In this document: piece by piece, positions 20,200-30,705 of the stretch
Position numbering within the stretch: the stretch's first letter is position 1
How the letters are laid out: each line of letters opens with the position of its first letter
DNA from: Pukyongia sp.
GTDB lineage: Bacteria; Bacteroidota; Bacteroidia; Flavobacteriales; Flavobacteriaceae
Assembly (NCBI GenBank): GCA_030148705.1
Contig: JASBSY010000014.1
Location: 248,001-312,000, forward strand
Length of the DNA: 64,000 bases
Direction: 5' to 3'
The notes under the pieces: model-generated
Seen by the model: only the letters and a program-made list of their open reading frames with translations
What the model was told of the DNA's origin: nothing
Databases searched by the model: none
Position numbers and translations under genes: made by a program

Positions 20200-21523
20200 T
20201 GTAGATGGTTTGAAATACTATTTTGATATCGAGAAATAGCGACCAGTTCTCCAGGTAAAAAATATCGTACTTCACCCTATTGATAATATCGCTGTCGTTC
20301 TCTACCTCACCCCGGTATCCGCTTACCTGTGCAAGCCCGGTTATTCCCGGCTTAACAAAGTGTCGCACCATAAACTTATCGATCCGTTCGGCATACATAT
20401 GGGTGTGACTTACCATATGCGGGCGTGGCCCTACCACCGACATCTCTCCTTTTAAAACATTTATGAATTGTGGCAGCTCGTCCATACTCGTCTTCCTGAT
20501 TATCCGGCCAACCCGTGTTACACGCTCATCGTCCTTCCGAACCTGGTGCAGGTGGGCCTCCGGGTTTGGTCTCATAGACCTGAACTTATAGCAGAAAAAT
20601 TCCTGGTAATCCAGACCGTTTCGTTTCTGTTTGAAGAAAACCGGGCCTTTGGACTCCAGTTTTATGATAAGGCCGAGCAGCGGTGTAAGCCAGGATAATA
20701 CCCCGATTATAATGACCAGCGACAGGATTACATCGAAACTTCGCTTGATGAATTTATTGAATGGCTCGTCCATAGGGATCTTCCGAAGGGAAAGAATAGG
20801 CAAGAACCCATAGTATGTAAAGTCCAGTTTTTTGCTGTAGATCTCTTTGTTGTCCGGAAGGAATTTGAGAATCTTGAGGTTGTTGTCTGCAAAATCGATT
20901 AGTTTGAGGAGGTCGGGGTTTTTAATTTCAGCGACGGAAGAATAGATCTCATCGATATCATTCTCGAGTATGTAATCGAGGCATTCCTCGATGGGCACCT
21001 TGTTCTTACCTGCGATATTGAAAGTACGAAGCAGGTTGTACCCGTATTCAGGATTGTTTTCGAAGAAGTTTCGCAACTGATCCGTTTTCTGGTTAAGGCC
21101 TATAATTACAACTCGTCTCAGGTTCCCGCGCAGTAGCAGCCGGTATTTCTTCAGAAGGTAATAAACGGTGAATTTCACGACTGTTATATACAGCATCGTA
21201 AGCAGCACGTATTTTATAATGGAAAGCGGATCGGTCTTCACTTGGTTGTAGTAGCCGAAAAAAGCAAACACGATTAAAAAGAACACTACTCCCTGTTTCC
21301 CGATAAGAGACATTATTTTGGCAACGTGGGTAAAGCGATAAATTTCGTAGAAATTCGATCTTAACGACAATATGATCCAGGCCAGGGATACAAAGATGAT
21401 ATAATTGAGGTATTCGAAATTCTGATCGAAGAACTGATGTGCCAACACATGAATGATCACCAGGTCGATAGTGTAGGAAATGGGTCGAAGAAACCCCGAG
21501 TATCTACCTTTTTTAAATATCAT
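20168..21523 (-). CDS. Undecaprenyl-phosphate hexose-1-phosphate transferase (initiating sugar transferase)
   Basis: N-terminal TM region; C-terminal KRSFDVILSLVIIIGVLSWLTPLLGLIIKLESKGPVFFKQKRNGLDYQEFFCYKFRSM...TSMDELPQFINVLKGEMSVVGPRPH. Confidence 0.93.
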   Translation of the reverse strand: MIFKKGRYSGFLRPISYTIDLVIIHVLAHQFFDQNFEYLNYIIFVSLAWIILSLRSNFYEIYRFTHVAKIMSLIGKQGVVFFLIVFAFFGYYNQVKTDPLSIIKYVLLTMLYITVVKFTVYYLLKKYRLLLRGNLRRVVIIGLNQKTDQLRNFFENNPEYGYNLLRTFNIAGKNKVPIEECLDYILENDIDEIYSSVAEIKNPDLLKLIDFADNNLKILKFLPDNKEIYSKKLDFTYYGFLPILSLRKIPMDEPFNKFIKRSFDVILSLVIIIGVLSWLTPLLGLIIKLESKGPVFFKQKRNGLDYQEFFCYKFRSMRPNPEAHLHQVRKDDERVTRVGRIIRKTSMDELPQFINVLKGEMSVVGPRPHMVSHTHMYAERIDKFMVRHFVKPGITGLAQVSGYRGEVENDSDIINRVKYDIFYLENWSLFLDIKIVFQTIYNAVRGDKKAY

Positions 21524-22513
21524 TTAGCGTCTGTTGTGCTTAGAAAAATCCTTGTGTTCACTCTTAAATAGATCTTCTTTTGTAAGTCCTTTAAAGTATT
21601 CGAAGGTTTTTTTCATTCCTTCTTCCCGTTCAACTTTTGGCTCCCAACCGAGTACTTCCCGTGCCTTGGTAATATCGGGTTCACGCTGCATGGGATCGTC
21701 CTGTGGCAAGGGCTTAAAAACTATTTTTTGTTTAGTGCCTGTAAGTTTTATGATCTCCTTTGCAAAATCCAGTATGGTGATCTCTTCCGGATTACCGATG
21801 TTCACCGGGTAGGTGTAATCGCTAAGCAGCAACTTGTAAAGTCCGTCTACCTGGTCGTCTACATAGCAAAAGGATCTGGTTTGCATCCCGTCTCCGAAAA
21901 CCGTGAGATCTTCGCCTCGCAATGCCTGTCCGATGAAGGCAGGGATCACACGCCCGTCGTTTAAACGCATCCGTGGACCATAGGTGTTAAATATTCTCGC
22001 AATACGTGTATCGAGATTGTGAAAACGATGATAGGCCATTGTAATGGATTCCTGGAATCGTTTTGCCTCGTCGTAAACCCCGCGCGGCCCTATGGTGTTT
22101 ACATTGCCAAAATAATCTTCGCTCTGGGGGTGGACTAGCGGATCGCCGTACACTTCCGAAGTGGAGGCTATAAGGATCCTGGCATTCTTTTCCTTTGCAA
22201 GTCCGAGCAGGTTATGAGTCCCCAGGGAGCCTACTTTTAGTGTTTGAATTGGGATTTTTAAATAATCGATCGGACTGGCGGGAGAAGCGAAATGGAGTAT
22301 ATAGTCTACGTCCCCGGGCACGTGCACAAACTTAGTGACATCGTGATGGTAGAATTCGAAATTTTCCAGTTTAAACAGGTGCTCGATGTTCTTGAGATCT
22401 CCGGTGATAAGGTTATCCATTGCGATCACCTTAAAGCCTTCATCGATGAATTTATCACAGAGATGAGAGCCTAAAAACCCGGCAGCGCCTGTTATTAAAA
22501 CCTTCTTTTTCAT
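21524..22513 (-). CDS. UDP-glucuronate decarboxylase (UDP-xylose synthase) type SDR
   Basis: [21 protein letters not shown]...[34 protein letters not shown]...[14 protein letters not shown]. Confidence 0.92.
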   Translation of the reverse strand: MKKKVLITGAAGFLGSHLCDKFIDEGFKVIAMDNLITGDLKNIEHLFKLENFEFYHHDVTKFVHVPGDVDYILHFASPASPIDYLKIPIQTLKVGSLGTHNLLGLAKEKNARILIASTSEVYGDPLVHPQSEDYFGNVNTIGPRGVYDEAKRFQESITMAYHRFHNLDTRIARIFNTYGPRMRLNDGRVIPAFIGQALRGEDLTVFGDGMQTRSFCYVDDQVDGLYKLLLSDYTYPVNIGNPEEITILDFAKEIIKLTGTKQKIVFKPLPQDDPMQREPDITKAREVLGWEPKVEREEGMKKTFEYFKGLTKEDLFKSEHKDFSKHNRR

Positions 22514-23820
22514 TTTTCTGAATTTCTCCCTATCGAAATATAGTTAAATCCTTCCGCTTTCATATCTGCAACATTGTACAGGTTCCTGCCGTCGAAGATG
22601 AGATTGTTTCTAAGCAAGCTCTTCATCTTGTCCAGATTTGGTGTCCTGAAGATACTCCATTCGGTACAGATAAGTAGCGCATCGGCGTTTTCCAGTGCCT
22701 CGTACATGGACCCGGCATAATTCAGTTTATCACCAAATTGCTTCCTGATATTCGGCATGGCTTCAGGGTCGAAAACCTGCAACTTACACCCTTCTTCAAG
22801 CAGGGCGTTCATCATATCGATGGACGGCGCCTCCCTTATATCGTCGGTTTCGGGCTTGAAAGCCAGTCCCCAGACTGCAATTGTCTTATCGTCCAATTGG
22901 TTGTTAAAGCTGGATTTGATCCTGGGCATTAAAATGGTTTTCTGAACGGCGTTCACGTCGATTACCGAGCCCAGCAACTTAAAGTTATAGCCTTCATCTT
23001 TGCCTGCCTTTTGCAATGCTTTTACGTCTTTAGGAAAGCATGACCCGCCATACCCGATTCCGGGGAAAAGGAATCGTTTTCCGATTCTCGAGTCGGTTCC
23101 CATACCCACTCTTACTTTGTCCACATCGGCGCCTACCAGCTCGCAGAAGTTTGCGATCTCGTTCATAAAAGTGATCTTGGTGGCGAGGAATGAGTTTGCC
23201 GCATATTTGGTAAGTTCGGCTGAACGCTCGTCCATTACGATCACGGGGTTACCCGATCGTACAAAGGGAGCGTAGAGTTTTTCCATCAGCCTGGTGGCCT
23301 TCTCACTGCTGGAGCCTACTATAATGCGTTCCGGTTTTAAAAAATCGTCTACTGCAAATCCTTCTCTCAGGAATTCTGGATTGGAAACAACATCGAAATC
23401 CGCTTGGGCATTTGCCGATATCACTTCGCGAACCTTGTCGGCTGTGCCTACCGGAACCGTACTTTTATCGACGATTACTTTATAAGATTTGATTTTTCGA
23501 CCTATTTCTTCTGAGACATTGAGAACGTACGAAAGGTCTGCAGACCCGTCTTCATCTTCAGGTGTAGGGAGGGCAAGAAAGATAATATCCCCATGCTCAA
23601 GGCCTTCATCCAGCGAGGTGGTGAAGCTTAGCCGGCCGGCGTTAATATTGCGTTCGAAGAGCACATCCAGGTGGGGTTCATAGATAGGAACCACGCCCTG
23701 TCTCATCTTCTCTACTTTTTCATGGTCTATGTCTACACAGATCACTTCATTACCGGTTTCCGCCAGGCAGGTTCCGGTGACCAATCCAACATATCCTGTG
23801 CCAATTACAGCTATCTTCAT
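22510..23820 (-). CDS. ugd: UDP-glucose 6-dehydrogenase
   Basis: [26 protein letters not shown]...[14 protein letters not shown]...[16 protein letters not shown]. Confidence 0.96.
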   Translation of the reverse strand: MKIAVIGTGYVGLVTGTCLAETGNEVICVDIDHEKVEKMRQGVVPIYEPHLDVLFERNINAGRLSFTTSLDEGLEHGDIIFLALPTPEDEDGSADLSYVLNVSEEIGRKIKSYKVIVDKSTVPVGTADKVREVISANAQADFDVVSNPEFLREGFAVDDFLKPERIIVGSSSEKATRLMEKLYAPFVRSGNPVIVMDERSAELTKYAANSFLATKITFMNEIANFCELVGADVDKVRVGMGTDSRIGKRFLFPGIGYGGSCFPKDVKALQKAGKDEGYNFKLLGSVIDVNAVQKTILMPRIKSSFNNQLDDKTIAVWGLAFKPETDDIREAPSIDMMNALLEEGCKLQVFDPEAMPNIRKQFGDKLNYAGSMYEALENADALLICTEWSIFRTPNLDKMKSLLRNNLIFDGRNLYNVADMKAEGFNYISIGRNSEK

Positions 23821-24968
23821 TTGCTATTTGCTTTATATATCGCTTCCAGTTGGGCGATCGTTTGCGTGATATTAAATTTTGAATTAAAGTATTGAACCGA
23901 ATTGTTTCCGAGCCTTTGTCGCAGTCCATCATCCTTTAAAAGCGCAAAAATACGATTTGCCATACTTTCTACCGAATTTTCTTGGACAACATATCCGTTA
24001 TATCCATTGTTTACAAGGTCCCTGTTTCCATCGCAGTTGGTCACCACACATGCTTTCCCCAACGCCAAAGCCTCGATAACCGAATACGGAAGTCCTTCAT
24101 AGCGCGCTGCCGAAACATAAAGTTCACACTTGTCGATTATACTGAATATCTGTTTTCTATCAATCCATGGTACCATCGTAATGTGTTCTTCCAGATTGTA
24201 TTGTGCAACGAGGCTCTCAACACGGTCTTTGTTCGGACTGTATTCACCAACACCTAAAACAACCAGGTGGATAGGAGCAAGTGACGGATTGTACTCTTGC
24301 TTTTGTCTTTCCACAATTACTCTCACCACTTCTACCAACATTTCAATGTTCTTCTGATAGCTTGGCCTTCCAACAGTGCAGATGTATTTTTCCGGAAGGC
24401 CGAGTCCGGCTGTAAGCATATCGGAGGGGCCAATTGGGTGGATTGAATTGTTAAAACAAAGTGCTTTATCCTGATTATAACCAACTTCTTCTATTGCTCT
24501 TTTACGCTCAGACTCCGAGCAAGCAACCAGCACTGAATTAAAATGTTTGAATATCCGTTCAAGGCCAAGAAATAAACTTCGCTTAAGATTACCCGCGGCG
24601 CTTAAATACGAAAACGCGTGTGGTGTATACAAAACTGTGGCGGGATACCATAAGGATGCGGCCCTAGCAATAATACCTCCCTTAGCACTATGGGCATGGA
24701 TCACATCCGGTTTCTCGCGTTTCAATATGAAGATGGTATTAATCAATGCCTTTAAATCCTTAAACGGAGAGATAGATCTTTGGATAGTGGTTCTAAACTC
24801 GGGAACAGCTTTTCCATTCTTATCGAGGAATGGGGTATGGGTGTCGTCGTACCCGTGGATGATTACCGACTCAATTTTCTGAGTGTCAAATGCTCCGAGG
24901 ATTATCCTAAGATGTACATCCACTCCTCCAACAGAATTTAAAACATGAGCCACTTTAATCTTCTTCAT
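23817..24968 (-). CDS. Glycosyltransferase family 4
   Basis: HSAKGGIIAR...TVGRPSYQKNIEMLV...AARYEGLPYSVIEALALGKACVVTNCDGNRDLV. Confidence 0.92.
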   Translation of the reverse strand: MKKIKVAHVLNSVGGVDVHLRIILGAFDTQKIESVIIHGYDDTHTPFLDKNGKAVPEFRTTIQRSISPFKDLKALINTIFILKREKPDVIHAHSAKGGIIARAASLWYPATVLYTPHAFSYLSAAGNLKRSLFLGLERIFKHFNSVLVACSESERKRAIEEVGYNQDKALCFNNSIHPIGPSDMLTAGLGLPEKYICTVGRPSYQKNIEMLVEVVRVIVERQKQEYNPSLAPIHLVVLGVGEYSPNKDRVESLVAQYNLEEHITMVPWIDRKQIFSIIDKCELYVSAARYEGLPYSVIEALALGKACVVTNCDGNRDLVNNGYNGYVVQENSVESMANRIFALLKDDGLRQRLGNNSVQYFNSKFNITQTIAQLEAIYKANSK

Positions 24969-26190
24969 GCGGATTTAATTCTATTTCGGTTGAATCGGTT
25001 TCAGATTTGGGGAACAACATAAAGATGAGAACGATAGCGAAGAGATAAGCTCCAAGCTGTCTTTGAAATAAAGATTCGATAAAGACAAAGGTTGCGATAG
25101 TAAGTAAAAATGCCACCCGGTAATACGACTTTCGTTCTTTGAATAGGGAAACTAAAAGCGCAATGAAAAGCAGCACGCCAATGATTCCGGTACTAAGGTA
25201 GAAATCCATGTATTGGTTGTGCGGATTAAATCGGCTCTTGATATAATAATTCCTTTTATTCTCTCTTTGAATTGAATCGGCATAACAATCCACGAGCAGA
25301 TCCTTTGTGTGATAAAACCCAAGACCGGTTAATGTCGGGTTCTTATTGACAGCTATTTCGTAATTGCACTCCCATATCAACACCCGAGGCTCCCATTCTT
25401 TAAACAATTCGAAATACGATTTCTCTTTCTTCTGCGTACTATGGGAGTAGAAAAAACGTTCGTTCAGGTTCTTATTAATAGCAAAGGCCAGTAAAACCAG
25501 ACCAACAACTCCGAAAAAGAACAAAGCGTATTCTTTCTTGCTCTTGGAGTAAAATATCTTCAGAAAGAACAATATTAACAATAAAATAATTGCTGCACGG
25601 GAGGCGATTAACAACACAAAGCCAATGCAGAGCACAATATTGGCGAAATACCATTTATTGTATTCGTTGTATTTGTTTCCAATTAACGCGATTGAACTGA
25701 TAATACTAAGAACACATAGCAAACCAAGATAGAGCCTGTCGATTATTAGCACTTCATTAATCGCGCTTCCGGACGAAAAATTGAAGGCTTCCTCTTCCAT
25801 ATAAAAGAAGTAGAGATTATACAGACTAATAATAATGCACACCAGTACAGATGCAACAAGTGTCTTCATTAAGTTCTCTGTACGTTCAACCGGGATAAAA
25901 AGCACTAATAATAGCAGGGCCGATGCTATCTTACTAATAATAATCATATCGTTGGTGAAATCCTGAAAGAAAAAGCTATTTAAAGTCACATACAGCACCA
26001 AGGCGGCAAAAAGTATGGTCTCCTTTCTTAATAATTTCGAAAAATCTTGTTTTTTAACTACGAAAGGGAATATTACGATTAGTGAGATCATAATAATATT
26101 GGGCACGGCGGTAGCGTACTTATCAAGCGGCAGCACAAAGCAGAAAAACAAGTACAAATACGGGTAAATAGATGACAGTATTTCCTTCAT
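24955..26190 (-). CDS. O-antigen ligase/polymerase-like membrane protein (Wzy/WaaL family)
   Basis: Multi-TM; LTGLGFYHTKDL...RFNPHNQYMDFYLSTGIIGVLLFIALL. Start moved to MKEILSSIYPY. Confidence 0.82.
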   Translation of the reverse strand: MKEILSSIYPYLYLFFCFVLPLDKYATAVPNIIMISLIVIFPFVVKKQDFSKLLRKETILFAALVLYVTLNSFFFQDFTNDMIIISKIASALLLLVLFIPVERTENLMKTLVASVLVCIIISLYNLYFFYMEEEAFNFSSGSAINEVLIIDRLYLGLLCVLSIISSIALIGNKYNEYNKWYFANIVLCIGFVLLIASRAAIILLLILFFLKIFYSKSKKEYALFFFGVVGLVLLAFAINKNLNERFFYSHSTQKKEKSYFELFKEWEPRVLIWECNYEIAVNKNPTLTGLGFYHTKDLLVDCYADSIQRENKRNYYIKSRFNPHNQYMDFYLSTGIIGVLLFIALLVSLFKERKSYYRVAFLLTIATFVFIESLFQRQLGAYLFAIVLIFMLFPKSETDSTEIELNPHEED

Positions 26191-26227
26191 AGTTTCAAAA
26201 TTAACGTAATTAATCCGGGACCTATTA

Positions 26228-27034
26228 TCATGTGGTTTTTTTCTGAAGAATTTTCTTCGCCTTGGTTGTAACCCACCTTGGGAACAAAAGCAGAAAAGCC
26301 CCACGTACTAGTCCTGCAATTGGATAAATGCCAAAATAGAAATTATCCATTACAATTCGAATCCGGTTTTTTACCTGAAGCCTTCTTTTGGTGGTTGAAA
26401 TCGATTCCGGATCAACTACATAATCCATCAGTACCTCGGGCAGGTTTTCAGCTTTGAACTTCCTGATTACTTTAAAAAAGAAGGCGTAATCCTGGGCCGC
26501 CCTGCGGTATTTGTAAGGATAATTTCCTACCACTGGAAGGATATCTGCATAAAACACAACCGAGGGGTTTAAAAACATACTGTTGAGATACATTTTCTTC
26601 TTAATTTCCTCGTACTTGGGCGGATGTTCCAGCATATGAAGAAAATTTCCTTCATGGTCTATAACCCGCGCCCATGTTCCCAAAAGTTTTACTTCCGGGT
26701 TGTCTGCCAGGTACTCAAGCTGTCTTTTGTACTTTCCCGGATAATTAATATCGCCGCAGTCCAACCGACCAAGAAATATATAGTCCATCTCTGTGGCCAG
26801 CTCCAGGGCTCGGTTAGCAGCAGCACCAACTCCCAGATTCATAGGTAAAGCGTCGAAATACAACCGGCCGTTTGTATAAATCGAATGCAGATGATTCTCG
26901 TTGTACGTCTTTTCGCTACCATCATCTACAATTAGCACATCGACCTCAAACTTCTCATCTATCGATCGCAGGGAATCTTCCAATCCTTTAGGATTGTTGT
27001 AGTGAGCTATAAGTATGAGTAGCTTGCCGTTCAT
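26228..27034 (-). CDS. Glycosyltransferase family 2
   Basis: LILIAHYNNPKGLEDSLRSIDEKFEVDVLIVDDGSE...FLGRLDCGDINYPGKY. Confidence 0.88.
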   Translation of the reverse strand: MNGKLLILIAHYNNPKGLEDSLRSIDEKFEVDVLIVDDGSEKTYNENHLHSIYTNGRLYFDALPMNLGVGAAANRALELATEMDYIFLGRLDCGDINYPGKYKRQLEYLADNPEVKLLGTWARVIDHEGNFLHMLEHPPKYEEIKKKMYLNSMFLNPSVVFYADILPVVGNYPYKYRRAAQDYAFFFKVIRKFKAENLPEVLMDYVVDPESISTTKRRLQVKNRIRIVMDNFYFGIYPIAGLVRGAFLLLFPRWVTTKAKKILQKKTT

Positions 27035-28336
27035 TTATGAGATAAAGAGTTTAATTCGATCTTTTCTATAGGTGTAAATCACTGCCAGTGCGTTCCATAA
27101 TGCCATACTGATGGCGGTTGCCCATGCAGCCCCTTCCATACCGTATTCCGGAATTAGGTACCAGTTTAAAATTAAGTTTACCATGAACCCGAGGAAGAGG
27201 ATTTGCTGTAATTTATTTTGTTTGCCCGTCATATTCATATAAACGCCTACCGGACCACAAAGGGTATTAATTAACTGTCCAAGTAATAAAATTAACAGAG
27301 CAGATTTTGCCACAATATATTCTTGACCGAAGAATCCCAGGAAAAAGCTGGTTAACGCTGCCAGTATAGCCAATGCGGGAAGGCTTAGAAAAAAAATGAG
27401 CCGTGTGCTCTGTCTAACAACCTGATTAAGTGCATGCTTGTCGTCGCGATTAAACTCTTCCGCTACTTTCGGTGCAATGATAACATTTACCGACTGTAAT
27501 GCAAGGGAAGTTACCATGGCAAGCTTAACAGCTACCGCATAGAAAGCTACCGATTCAAAATCAGAAAACTTGCCTAAAAGCACAATGTCTGTACTCTGCA
27601 TAAGGAAATAGGTTACGGCACTTAGGGCCATAGGGTAAGACCGCTTCAATATATTCTTGTAAGATACAGCCGGCTTTGTAGCGGGTAAATCCCGCTGTTC
27701 TTGAAATGCAAGGTATACATGTACAGAAGAAAACACAGCCAGGACAACAAACCCCAGCAAGTATACCTCAACCAGCCAGTTGGGGTTCCCGGTAAAATAT
27801 AGTAGGACAGCTGCCAGAAAAAATGGGGTATAGCGAAAGATATTGCGGTATAATTCTGAAAACAACGGATATTTCAGAGCTCTTAAAGTGTCTATGTTCA
27901 GCAAGGAAATTGCAAAAGCGCTCAAAGCGAGTAATATTTTAAAAATAAGTTCCCCGGCATCCGCTTTGGCGAAAAAAGTATTGAAGAATTGTTCGGGCAC
28001 CAGAACTCCCACAAGCACGAACACCAATGCGATAGACAGGATAATAAGTATCATCTTTATGTAGACACTTTTTAGTCTGCTCATGCTTTCAAGCGCTGTG
28101 AATTCTCCGGAATAATAAATTATTGCCTGGTTCGTTCCCAGCATGCAAACTCCGCCCAGAACCAGTAACGAAGCACGGGCAAAATCGTACTTACCTACTA
28201 TTTCAGGGTCAAAAAAATTGGTTAGAAACAGCGAAAGTGCAAAAAAAAAGAAAACACCTGCTATTCTTAATAAAAGCACTTTCATGCTTTTATTGACAAG
28301 GTTATCCTGTAAATATGTTAGTAGCTTATTTATCAA
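27035..28336 (-). CDS. Oligosaccharide flippase (Wzx-like)
   Basis: 433 aa, 12-TM-like; FLTNFFDPEIVGKYDFARASLLVLGGVCMLGTNQAII. Confidence 0.85.
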   Translation of the reverse strand: MINKLLTYLQDNLVNKSMKVLLLRIAGVFFFFALSLFLTNFFDPEIVGKYDFARASLLVLGGVCMLGTNQAIIYYSGEFTALESMSRLKSVYIKMILIILSIALVFVLVGVLVPEQFFNTFFAKADAGELIFKILLALSAFAISLLNIDTLRALKYPLFSELYRNIFRYTPFFLAAVLLYFTGNPNWLVEVYLLGFVVLAVFSSVHVYLAFQEQRDLPATKPAVSYKNILKRSYPMALSAVTYFLMQSTDIVLLGKFSDFESVAFYAVAVKLAMVTSLALQSVNVIIAPKVAEEFNRDDKHALNQVVRQSTRLIFFLSLPALAILAALTSFFLGFFGQEYIVAKSALLILLLGQLINTLCGPVGVYMNMTGKQNKLQQILFLGFMVNLILNWYLIPEYGMEGAAWATAISMALWNALAVIYTYRKDRIKLFIS

Positions 28337-29768
28337 TTTGGGTCTTCTTAGTTCTGAAAGTAAATGTGCTTTGAGAGCTCATGCGCACCAGAAGTGCGAA
28401 ATTGATCCAAAACCCAAACACTCTAATAGTATCGGTTTTCAGCCAATTGAAATAAAATCCAATCATTGAAATACAGATAACTACAGCCAATAGATAGCGG
28501 TCGTCATTTTTCTTGAGGATTCCAAAAGTGGTAGCCAGAATGGCCGCCAGCAACAGCAAAAATATTCCGGTGCCTATAAGTCCGGTTTCGGCCAGAAACC
28601 TGGTGTAGATGTTGTAACCGGGCGGAAACCTAGGATCGTTTTCGTTGAGATATTTTAATTTAAATTCCCAGTTACCCACCGTAGCCCATTTTGGATACTT
28701 CTTCCTACCTTCATACGCCTGCATCCCATAGCCTACACCCGTGATTGGGTGCTCCTGAAATACGGCATAACTCGCGTACTGTATCCCAAATCGGGATCGG
28801 TTGGAGATACTGTGCTTGCTGTCTCTCACATCGAAAGACGTTATTTTTTCTTGTATGTATGTGGCTATCTCTTTTCCTTTCGCAAATCCTATAACCATCA
28901 TGGCGATAGCACTCAGCGCAATTATCTTTATAAGCAACTGATGGTGTTTGCGCTTTTTAATAAGAAGCATCCCAAAAAGCAGTATTTGTACAAAGATCAC
29001 GATTAGGCCGGCGCGTGAATCGGAAAACATTGCCAATACGATTGTGACCAGGGAAGGGATAAATCGCTTTAAACCTTTTTCAGTAATAACATAACTGAAC
29101 ATCCATCCCGAAACTGTAAAAAGGTAGGTTGCAAGTGCCGGTGCCTCGAATGTCACCGATGAAATCCTGTTAACTCCATAGAAAAGATACACTTCGGTAA
29201 ACGGGAAAAAATTGTAAAACCAAAGAATATTGTACAGGAAACCCATGTTGAACACCAAAATGAGAATTTCAAGAATTCCATAAGAGGTGACAATGATCAT
29301 ACTGTAGAAAAAAACCCGTCTTACCTTGTAGAAAAGGGTTAAATTATCATATCGCCTAAAGACATTAAAATAGGTGAGAAATAATACGATCCCCGATATG
29401 ATTACCACCGAATACTGCCTTATGAATCGTTCGTATCCTGTAATGCCTTTAAAATAATAGTCCTTTATAGTAGGAAGGTTTATTAAGCTGGTGATAAAGA
29501 ACCACGCGAAAAGAAGGAGCAACAGTTGAAATAATATGTTCCTAAAAGGAATTGCTATTTTGCCTGTCAGTGCAGAATGAATCCCGAGGCCAATGGCTGC
29601 CAACGCAAAAAAAATGAAACTTGCTTCCTTGGCATATTCACCCAGAAAATCCAATCCTTTCCATGAGGTGAAAGGAATAAAGAAAATCCCCAAAAACACC
29701 AAAGATGCAATGATCTGTTTTAAGGTGATCGCTTCACTTCTCGATGATATTTCAGTTGATATATTCAA
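28326..29768 (-). CDS. O-antigen ligase/polymerase-like membrane protein (Wzy/WaaL family)
   Basis: Multi-TM; SRAGLIVIFVQILL...EHPITGVGYGMQAY...YTRFLAETGLIGTGIFLLLLAAIL. Confidence 0.85.
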   Translation of the reverse strand: MNISTEISSRSEAITLKQIIASLVFLGIFFIPFTSWKGLDFLGEYAKEASFIFFALAAIGLGIHSALTGKIAIPFRNILFQLLLLLFAWFFITSLINLPTIKDYYFKGITGYERFIRQYSVVIISGIVLFLTYFNVFRRYDNLTLFYKVRRVFFYSMIIVTSYGILEILILVFNMGFLYNILWFYNFFPFTEVYLFYGVNRISSVTFEAPALATYLFTVSGWMFSYVITEKGLKRFIPSLVTIVLAMFSDSRAGLIVIFVQILLFGMLLIKKRKHHQLLIKIIALSAIAMMVIGFAKGKEIATYIQEKITSFDVRDSKHSISNRSRFGIQYASYAVFQEHPITGVGYGMQAYEGRKKYPKWATVGNWEFKLKYLNENDPRFPPGYNIYTRFLAETGLIGTGIFLLLLAAILATTFGILKKNDDRYLLAVVICISMIGFYFNWLKTDTIRVFGFWINFALLVRMSSQSTFTFRTKKTQIDK

Positions 29769-29775
29769 TAAACTG

Positions 29776-30690
29776 TTAGTTATTTATAAAAGATTTGTTC
29801 CAGAGATCGGTTTTTACCCCAAATTCGTTTAACCGCATTACGTCGTCCTTAAAGATCTCAACCAGGTATTTCTCGCTTTTTTCATCAATCTGTGGAGTCT
29901 CCTCCTGAAACCGCTTAATTAACTGAATCTTCGCACGCTTAACATTTGTATTTAAAGGAACTATTCGCTTAACGGCACTTTTAAACTTACTCTGTTTAAA
30001 GATAAAGCTCGTAATCGGGTTCTTTTTGTAAACTCCCCCCGGGTTAAAGTGAGTTTTAATATTATCCGGGGAAAAATCTGGGTTAACGCCTAAATAATCA
30101 TAAATATCCCGAATGTAATCCTGAGGATTTCGAATAAAATCTTCAAATGTAATTAGCCGCACATTATTAAACTCCTTGGTCATACGTTCGATTTTGTCGG
30201 CGTAAAGTGAGTTAAACGTATAGTACCAAAAATCTGAATATTTGTTTGCCCTGCGTTCTTCTTCCTTCATTAGCGCGTCATAAAAAGACAAGGTCTCTCT
30301 ACCTTCACGCAACAAATGCAGGTAATTTGAGTAGGCCCGCTTAATAGGGTCTCTTAATACGATAATAATTTTAACGTCCTCTCCCAACACTTCTTTTATC
30401 TTCGGAATAGCAGATTCGTAGTTCGCATAAGATGGAGATGCATCACCAACAGCAATCTCCTTAGAGGCACGCGAATAACACGCCTTGTACTCTTTAAGCG
30501 TTCCTATGTGGAACTTTTTCACTTCCTTATCATCTTTGCCTTTATTCTGTTGTTGGAGAACATCGTATGTAAAAAAGTGCAGTTCCTTTTGTGCCGGCAT
30601 AAATATTTCCGGATGCTCACTAAAATAGTAATGCAGGGAAGTGGAGCCGCATTTCGGAAAACCGGCTACTAAGAAGTTCGGTAATTTCAT
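29776..30690 (-). CDS. Sulfotransferase (PAPS-dependent)
   Basis: PNFLVAGFPKCGSTSLHYYFSEHPEIFMPAQKELHFF (5'-PSB loop) and KIIIVLRDPIKRAYSNYLHLLREG (3'-PB). Confidence 0.93.
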   Translation of the reverse strand: MKLPNFLVAGFPKCGSTSLHYYFSEHPEIFMPAQKELHFFTYDVLQQQNKGKDDKEVKKFHIGTLKEYKACYSRASKEIAVGDASPSYANYESAIPKIKEVLGEDVKIIIVLRDPIKRAYSNYLHLLREGRETLSFYDALMKEEERRANKYSDFWYYTFNSLYADKIERMTKEFNNVRLITFEDFIRNPQDYIRDIYDYLGVNPDFSPDNIKTHFNPGGVYKKNPITSFIFKQSKFKSAVKRIVPLNTNVKRAKIQLIKRFQEETPQIDEKSEKYLVEIFKDDVMRLNEFGVKTDLWNKSFINN

Positions 30691-30705
30691 AACCGTTTTA
30701 GCTGT

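Noticed and set aside
22315-22325. GCACGTGC palindrome
   Set aside because: Contains CACGTG but lacks the flanking TGTTYC/GRAACA arms; coding sequence; not a parS match.
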